The notes under the pieces were generated by a model. The model saw only the letters and a list, made by a program, of their open reading frames with translations. It ran no database searches and was not told the origin of the DNA. Made by a program: the position numbers and the translations under genes. Of a DNA stretch of 18,105 nucleotides, positions 13,671-18,105 are shown piece after piece. Every line of letters starts with the position of its first letter. The first letter of the stretch is position 1. The stretch comes from Sphingomonadales bacterium UBA7473 (GTDB lineage Bacteria; Pseudomonadota; Alphaproteobacteria; Sphingomonadales; Sphingomonadaceae): NCBI GenBank assembly GCA_002478575.1, contig DLOX01000082.1, positions 1-18,105 of the forward strand. The letters run 5' to 3'.

Positions 13671-14770
13671 AAGAAGGGCAGCTCGACCAGTTGGGCGCTC
13701 ACTGGCCCAGAAGGCCGAGCCACTGTTACCGTCTGACCTGCTGGCACGGTCGCTGAAATCAACGCATAGCCAATATTGGCCTTCATCCGAGGGGACCAAA
13801 CACAATTGGTCATTTGGCCAACACGCTCGCCATTGTGAACGACATCTTCAGTCCGAAAACCAAGCGGTGCTGGCGTCTTGCCTTCCAGAACCAATCCCAA
13901 TTGATGACGCTTTACGCCTTCTTGGTGGATCCGGCGCAGCGCCTGTATTCCAATGACATCATCGGGAACGTCAAGATTGACATATTGGCCAAGCCGCACC
14001 TCAAAAGGGTTGGTGTCCTCATCCGTGTCACCACCGACGGAAACAAGCCCGCTTTCGACACGTTCGGGTGTCGCAGGGGCACCGGGGCCGATATCCCAAG
14101 GCTGCCCAGCCTCCTTGAAGATATTCCAAAGCTCTGTGCCTTTGCTGCCATCTCTAAGATAGATTTCAAAGCCGCCTTGTTTGGACCATCCGGACCGCTG
14201 CACAGCCACAGGGATGCCGTTGATCTCCGTTTCTTTGAACCAGAAATATTTAATGTCACGCACCCAATCGCCCATCACATGGGCAACCACATCTTCCGCT
14301 TTCGGGCCTTGGATCGCCATGGGCGATACATCAGGTTCGCTGATTTCGACATTTAGGCCGCGCTCGGCGGCAATGGCACCGGCCCAAAACCAAATGTCAC
14401 TGTCTGCGATAGATAGCCAGTAAAGGTCATCGGCCAGCTTCACCAGGATCGGGTCATTGATCACTGTGCCGCGATGATTGCAGAGCGGCACATATTTACC
14501 CTGGCCGACCTTGCATTTTGAAAGGTTGCGCGGGCTCAAAATCTGGGCGAGTCTGCCTGCATCAGGGCCCTTGAGCTGGACTTGGCGTTCCACGCCCACA
14601 TCCCATTGCGACACGCCATTGATCAGCCGCCAATATTCCGCCTCTGGATCGCCGTAAGACGTTGGCATGATCATCCGGTTGTAAACGTTGGCTGCGACCA
14701 TCCCTTCGGCAACAGCTGCCTCATAAAAGGGAGAAGGGCGCACGCGTGTCGTTGGAAAAAATGTGAACAT
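13667..14770 (-). CDS. DmdA-like GcvT-fold methyltransferase/demethylase
   Basis: A 367-residue member of the aminomethyltransferase (GcvT) family: folate-binding domain to about 265, C-terminal barrel at about 285-366 (NGERVGQMTNCVWSPRMKAN). The closest pattern I recall is DMSP demethylase DmdA: QWDVGVERQVQLKGPDA, GTVINDPILVKLADD, SIADSDIWFW, EPDVSPMAIQGPKAED and RSGWSKQGGFEIYL (192-205). GcvT's Asp-Asp near the folate site reads Asn-Asp here (105-106), as in DmdA-like proteins. A methyl donor, such as DMSP or another small methylated compound, would be demethylated to 5-methyl-THF. The MetF-like partner overlaps by 4 bp. ATG 14770 has GGGAGG just upstream. Another folate-dependent demethylase specificity remains possible, so no symbol is given. 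Confidence 0.75.
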   Translation of the reverse strand: MFTFFPTTRVRPSPFYEAAVAEGMVAANVYNRMIMPTSYGDPEAEYWRLINGVSQWDVGVERQVQLKGPDAGRLAQILSPRNLSKCKVGQGKYVPLCNHRGTVINDPILVKLADDLYWLSIADSDIWFWAGAIAAERGLNVEISEPDVSPMAIQGPKAEDVVAHVMGDWVRDIKYFWFKETEINGIPVAVQRSGWSKQGGFEIYLRDGSKGTELWNIFKEAGQPWDIGPGAPATPERVESGLVSVGGDTDEDTNPFEVRLGQYVNLDVPDDVIGIQALRRIHQEGVKRHQLGLVLEGKTPAPLGFRTEDVVHNGERVGQMTNCVWSPRMKANIGYALISATVPAGQTVTVARPSGPVSAQLVELPFL

Positions 14771-14795
14771 GTGCCCTCCCGTGAATTTGGATCAG

Positions 14796-14809
14796 GCGCA
14801 AAATTGTGC
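14796..14809. promoter_or_regulatory. dyad between dmdA-like and lysR genes
   Basis: GCGCAA and TTGTGC arms flank AA: a near-perfect palindrome (one G-T mismatch) 26-39 bp before the DmdA-like start. It lies in the divergent spacer shared with the LysR gene, a plausible operator, though it is not the exact T-N11-A form. Confidence 0.35.
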
Positions 14810-14886
14810 GGCGCGCGCTCTTGCGTCAAACAATGCTTTGGAGGACAATGACCCTGTTTTTGTTATAGCTTAGTTGGGAATAGGCA

Positions 14887-15798
14887 TTGGCTTTTGATTT
14901 GCCGCCTTTGATCTGGTTGCGCGCCTTTGAAGCATCGTCGCGCTTCTTGAGCTTCACAGATGCGGCAGCCGAACTGAACCTCTCTCAAGCTGCCGTATCG
15001 AAGCATGTGAAGTCTCTGGAGCAGCATTTGCGGCACCAGTTGTTTGTTCGCGGGCCTCGAAGCTTGACCCTTACCAAATCGGGTGAGGCCTATTTGCCAA
15101 AGGTCCGGGATGCCTTTGAACGGTTGGCTGTTGGTACGCGCGAGGTTTTTGGTGGACGGCGCTCTCAGGAATTGACGGTGCGCTGCTCTATGTCCTTTGG
15201 GGTGGTCTGGTTGGCCCCGCGACTGCCCGACTTTCTGGCGCGCTATCCTAAAACGGATGTCAGGATCATTTCGAGCGTTTGGAATGAAGCCTCTGGCGGC
15301 GACATTTGTGATCTTGATATCCAGTATGGCACCGGTGCTTGGCAGGGCGTGCAGAGCCATCGGCTTAGTTGGGAAACGATCACACCCCTTTGCGCCCCAG
15401 CTCTTGCAGATCGTCTGAACCATCCCGACGATTTGCAGCGGGAGCGGCTCCTCCATGTCCTTGGTTATCAGGAGGGGTGGGGGACTTGGCTGCAAGCGGC
15501 CGGTGCGAAGGCTGTTAATCCGGGGCAGGGACTAAGGTTTGACACGTCTGTTACTGCGTTTGAACTCGCAGCGCAGGGTGGTGGTATAGCGCTTGGCCGC
15601 TTGTCCTTGGCCAAGCGCGAGCGAGCCTCGGGCCGCTTAGTGGCTCCCTTTGCCCTTGAGCTGCCGATCAAAGAAGCCTTCTACCTACTGCAGCCAACTG
15701 ATGGCGATATTCACCCCGATGCAGAGCCGTTTCTTGATTGGATATTGGGGGCTGCCTCAGACGAGCGCAATGGCGCTGTCAGGTCAACGATCCGATAG
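14887..15798 (+). CDS. LysR-family regulator (GcvA-like)
   Basis: A 303-residue transcription factor. The N-terminal winged HTH is clear (FTDAAAELNLSQAAVSKHVK at about 23-42, then LEQHLRHQLFVRGPRSLTLT). The effector domain carries features of the GcvA group (PRLPDFLARYPKTDVRI, VTAFELAAQGGGIALGR). It is divergent from the DmdA-like/MetF-like operon, so it likely controls that operon in response to the substrate or a one-carbon signal. The start is TTG 14887, with GGGA at 14876-14879. The 3' end overlaps the 3' end of gpmA on the other strand by 15 bp (15784-15798). Confidence 0.88.
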   Translation: MAFDLPPLIWLRAFEASSRFLSFTDAAAELNLSQAAVSKHVKSLEQHLRHQLFVRGPRSLTLTKSGEAYLPKVRDAFERLAVGTREVFGGRRSQELTVRCSMSFGVVWLAPRLPDFLARYPKTDVRIISSVWNEASGGDICDLDIQYGTGAWQGVQSHRLSWETITPLCAPALADRLNHPDDLQRERLLHVLGYQEGWGTWLQAAGAKAVNPGQGLRFDTSVTAFELAAQGGGIALGRLSLAKRERASGRLVAPFALELPIKEAFYLLQPTDGDIHPDAEPFLDWILGAASDERNGAVRSTIR

Positions 15799-16470
15799 AT
15801 AGTAACGATCAAGCGCGTTCAAATTCTCATCAAGATCATAGACGATGGGCTGACCGGTTGGGATCTCAAGACTTGTAATCTCGTCATCAGAGATGCCGGA
15901 AAGATGCTTCACCAGCGCTCTTAGGCTATTGCCATGGGCTGAAATGATCACGCGCTTATTGGCTTTGAGTTCAGGCGCAATCCGGGCTTCCCAATAGGGA
16001 AGAACGCGCGCAATCGTGTCCTTCAGGCTTTCGGTGGCGGGAACAGTGATCCCAGCATAGCGGCGATCTGCCGAGAGATCATAAGCGCTGCCCGGCTCCA
16101 TCGGCGGGGGAGGAATGTCAAAGCTGCGCCGCCAGATCTTTACTTGATCTTCGCCATGCTTGGCCGCTGTCTCGGCCTTATCGAGACCAGTCAAGCCGCC
16201 ATAATGGCGCTCGTTCAGTCGCCAGTCTTTCTCAACGGGAAGCCAAAGCCGCCCCATTTCCTCAAGCGCCAGATTGAGCGTCTTGATCGCCCGGCTTTGC
16301 AATGAGGTGAAGGCAATGTCGAAATCAAGGCCCTTGTCGCGCATCAAAGCGCCAGCGGCCTTGGCTTCCGCTACGCCCTTTTCCGTCACCTCGACATCCC
16401 ACCAGCCGGTGAAGCGATTTTCGAGGTTCCAAGCCGATTGGCCGTGACGGATCAGGACGAGCGTGGGCAT
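15784..16470 (-). CDS. gpmA: 2,3-bisphosphoglycerate-dependent phosphoglycerate mutase
   Basis: A 228-residue dPGM enzyme interconverting 3- and 2-phosphoglycerate in glycolysis, cytosolic. The phosphohistidine motif is LIRHGQSAWN (His9, Arg8). NRFTGWWDVEVTEKG, SRAIKT (Arg60), LNERHYGGLTG (Glu87) and SAHGNSLRAL (His179) complete the active site. The length is normal for the family. ATG 16470 lies 2 bp after the tig stop, with AAGAAGG in the tig tail serving as the ribosome-binding site, so tig and gpmA are probably co-transcribed. It overlaps the LysR gene tail to tail. Confidence 0.95.
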   Translation of the reverse strand: MPTLVLIRHGQSAWNLENRFTGWWDVEVTEKGVAEAKAAGALMRDKGLDFDIAFTSLQSRAIKTLNLALEEMGRLWLPVEKDWRLNERHYGGLTGLDKAETAAKHGEDQVKIWRRSFDIPPPPMEPGSAYDLSADRRYAGITVPATESLKDTIARVLPYWEARIAPELKANKRVIISAHGNSLRALVKHLSGISDDEITSLEIPTGQPIVYDLDENLNALDRYYLSDR

Positions 16471-16472
16471 AC

Positions 16473-18002
16473 TTACTTGGCCTTCTTGGCAGCGGCTTTC
16501 TTGGCGGGCTTTTCTTCTGCATCACCTGCAGCTTCGGCCTTTGCCTTCGCAGGCTTAGCGACTTTTTCTGCCTTGGGTTCAGCATCAGCCTTTTTGGCAG
16601 CGGCCTTCTTTGCCTTTGGTTTTACTTCGCCAAGATCATGACCACAGCCTGGGCCATGGACATGCGTTGGATCTTCTTCCGCTTCGATCGCGGCTTCCAG
16701 CTCTTCGCGGGTTACAGCTCGCTCAGTGATCGTTGCTGTCGAGAAGAGGAAGTCGACGACTTTATCTTCATAGAACGGCGCCCGGAGCTGAGCCGCGGCC
16801 ATTGGGTCTTGCTGAACATATTGAACAAAGCGCTCACGATCAGACGCTTGATATTGTTGCGCGGCTTGCGCGATCAAGCGGCTCATTTCAGCGCTGGACA
16901 CTTCAATCTTGTTCAAGCGGCCAATTTCGGAAAGCAAAAGGCCCAAGCGAACGCGACGGACGGCGATCTTGCGATAATCATCCTTGTCCTTTTCCATTTC
17001 GGCCAAAGCCGTTTCTGGATCGTCTTCGCCTTGCGCTTCTTGAAGCAGCTGCTGCCAAATTTGCTCAAACTCAGCTTCAACCATCGATGGCGGCACGTCA
17101 AATTCATGCGATGCGGCCAATTGGTCAAGCAAACGACGCTTCATGTGAATGCGCGTCAAGCCGTTCAGCTCTTGCTCCATCTGGCCCTTGATCAGGTTGC
17201 GGAGCTGATCAATGCCTTCGAGGCCAAGGCTTTTCGCGAAATCATCGTCAAGCGACGCTTCCTTTGCGGTGCGCACTTCATTGACGACAATGTCAAAGGT
17301 CGCAGGCTTACCCTTCAAATAAGCAACGCTGTAATTTTCAGGGAAGGTAACAGTGATGGTCAGTTCGTCATTGGCCTTGGCGCCCACCAGCTGATCTTCA
17401 AAGCCAGGGATCAAACGGCCAGAGCCTAATTCAATCGATGCGCCTTCGGCTTTGCCGCCGTCAAATTCAACGCCGTCGATCTTGCCGACGAAATCCATCA
17501 CAACGAGATCGCCCATGGCGGCCTTGTGGCTCTTTGGCGCTTCGTCAAAAGTCTTTTGCTGCGAAGCTATGCCTTGCAGTTGCTCATCAACCATTTCTGC
17601 TGGCGGCTCAACCGTCAGGCGCTCAAGCGTCAGGCCTTCGATGCTTGGCGTTTCAATTTCAGGAAGCACTTCAAGCGCAACCTTCACTTCCGCGTCTTTG
17701 CCATGCGCATAATCTTCACCCAGCTCAACGGAAGGCGACATGGCAGGGCGCAGCTTTTCTTTTGCAATGAGCGATTGAACGCTTTCCTGAATCGAGTTGT
17801 TCAAAGCGTCTGCCTGAAGTGATTCGCTGTGCATTTTGCGGATCAGATTGGTTGGCACTTTGCCGGGACGGAAACCGGGCATCCGCACTTGCGGTGCAAC
17901 CTTTTTCACTTCTGCATCAACGCGCGCTTCAATATCTTTGGCGGCAATGGTCAATGTGTAGGCGCGCTTCAGGCCCTCATTCAACGTCTCGACAGTCTGC
18001 AT
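16473..18002 (-). CDS. tig: trigger factor, ribosome-bound chaperone
   Basis: A 509-residue trigger factor that binds at the ribosomal exit tunnel and assists folding of nascent chains. The ribosome-binding signature GFRPGKVP is at 43-50. The FKBP-type prolyl isomerase domain follows (GDLVVMDFVGKIDGVEFDGG, about 163-182; LIPGFEDQL), then the long helical C-domain. It is longer than the E. coli protein (about 432) because of a C-terminal extension: a His/Cys cluster HVHGPGCGHD (447-456), then a Lys/Ala/Glu-rich tail to 509. Low-complexity tails occur on alphaproteobacterial trigger factors; the His/Cys cluster might bind metal (inference). It is first in an operon with gpmA and lies downstream of a tRNA. 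Confidence 0.95.
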   Translation of the reverse strand: MQTVETLNEGLKRAYTLTIAAKDIEARVDAEVKKVAPQVRMPGFRPGKVPTNLIRKMHSESLQADALNNSIQESVQSLIAKEKLRPAMSPSVELGEDYAHGKDAEVKVALEVLPEIETPSIEGLTLERLTVEPPAEMVDEQLQGIASQQKTFDEAPKSHKAAMGDLVVMDFVGKIDGVEFDGGKAEGASIELGSGRLIPGFEDQLVGAKANDELTITVTFPENYSVAYLKGKPATFDIVVNEVRTAKEASLDDDFAKSLGLEGIDQLRNLIKGQMEQELNGLTRIHMKRRLLDQLAASHEFDVPPSMVEAEFEQIWQQLLQEAQGEDDPETALAEMEKDKDDYRKIAVRRVRLGLLLSEIGRLNKIEVSSAEMSRLIAQAAQQYQASDRERFVQYVQQDPMAAAQLRAPFYEDKVVDFLFSTATITERAVTREELEAAIEAEEDPTHVHGPGCGHDLGEVKPKAKKAAAKKADAEPKAEKVAKPAKAKAEAAGDAEEKPAKKAAAKKAK

Positions 18003-18031
18003 CGGTTATTTCTTTCAATCTGGAAAGTCTG

Positions 18032-18067
18032 ATCTGGGTCCCAGCCCAGATACGATCGCCTAGGCGA
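18032..18067. other. two palindromes in tRNA-tig spacer
   Basis: ATCTGGG (18032-18038) and CCCAGAT (18045-18051) are perfect arms around a 6-base loop. TCGCCTAGGCGA (18056-18067) is a perfect 12-bp palindrome. Both lie just after the tRNA 3' end in its direction of transcription. No T-run follows either, so they could be processing stems, weak terminators or tig leader structure. Confidence 0.4.
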
Positions 18068-18071
18068 AAAC

Positions 18072-18105
18072 TGGTGCGGGCGAAGGGACTCGAACCCCCA
18101 CATCT
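18072..18105 (-). tRNA. tRNA 3' end, probably tRNA-Leu (partial)
   Basis: The window cuts this tRNA. Visible on the minus strand are the end of a variable arm, the T-arm GGGGG-TTCGAGT-CCCTT, the acceptor 3' strand CGCCCGC, discriminator A and encoded CCA (18074-18072). The AGATGT before the T-arm matches the tRNA-Leu at 12622-12706 in the same place, which suggests Leu. The anticodon lies outside the window. Confidence 0.75.

Noticed and set aside
12810..13805. 331-residue version of the MetF-like protein
   Set aside because: The first 45 residues lie inside the DmdA-like gene and look unlike MTHFR. ATG 13670 with the ATGA overlap gives the family's usual length.
14863..15495. 210-residue minus-strand open frame opposite the LysR gene
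   Set aside because: The LysR protein on the plus strand has a full HTH and effector domain; the antisense frame has no recognisable feature.
16638..17429. 263-residue plus-strand open frame opposite tig
   Set aside because: tig is unmistakable on the minus strand; this is an antisense shadow without a ribosome-binding site or recognisable domain.

Overview
The window looks like chromosomal DNA of a sphingomonad-type alphaproteobacterium. This is inferred from the PEP-CTERM tails with a PEPSTWMM/PEPSTWLM core, a tig-gpmA pair preceded by a tRNA-Leu, and a SleB-type hydrolase and retropepsin of the kinds common in Sphingomonadales. No rRNA, IS element, integrase or CRISPR array is visible.

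Left (1-6205): an AT-rich, gene-free edge, then a TPR lipoprotein on the minus strand. Across a dyad-rich divergent spacer lies a tight plus-strand operon for polysaccharide export: a Poly_export/SLBB protein, an outer-membrane beta-barrel, a GumC/Wzz-like chain-length protein and a BY-kinase-like ATPase with a Tyr-rich tail. Three of the junctions are ATGA overlaps or short gaps. The set resembles exopolysaccharide/exosortase (XrtA) loci, but neither an exosortase nor a glycosyltransferase is inside the window.

Middle (6206-10902): an isolated terminase-small-subunit-like HTH protein on the minus strand, apparently leaderless. Next are two diverged tandem copies (about 1.02 kb each) of a unit made of a long leader, a PEP-CTERM protein and a terminator. 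The second leader contains an intact 52-codon ORF; the first holds a broken relative. Then a SleB-like wall hydrolase is coupled to a third PEP-CTERM protein. Together with the EPS operon this makes an envelope/surface region.

Right (10903-18105): an unrecognised four-TM protein, an exported or anchored retropepsin-like protease, tRNA-Leu(CAA), a minus-strand operon of a DmdA-like GcvT-fold methyltransferase and a MetF-like protein with a divergent GcvA-type LysR regulator, gpmA, tig with a His/Cys motif and Lys/Ala-rich tail, and the 3' end of another tRNA, probably Leu.

The least explained items are the duplicated PEP-CTERM units with their small-ORF leaders, the dyad cluster ahead of the EPS operon, and the DmdA-like/MetF-like one-carbon operon.
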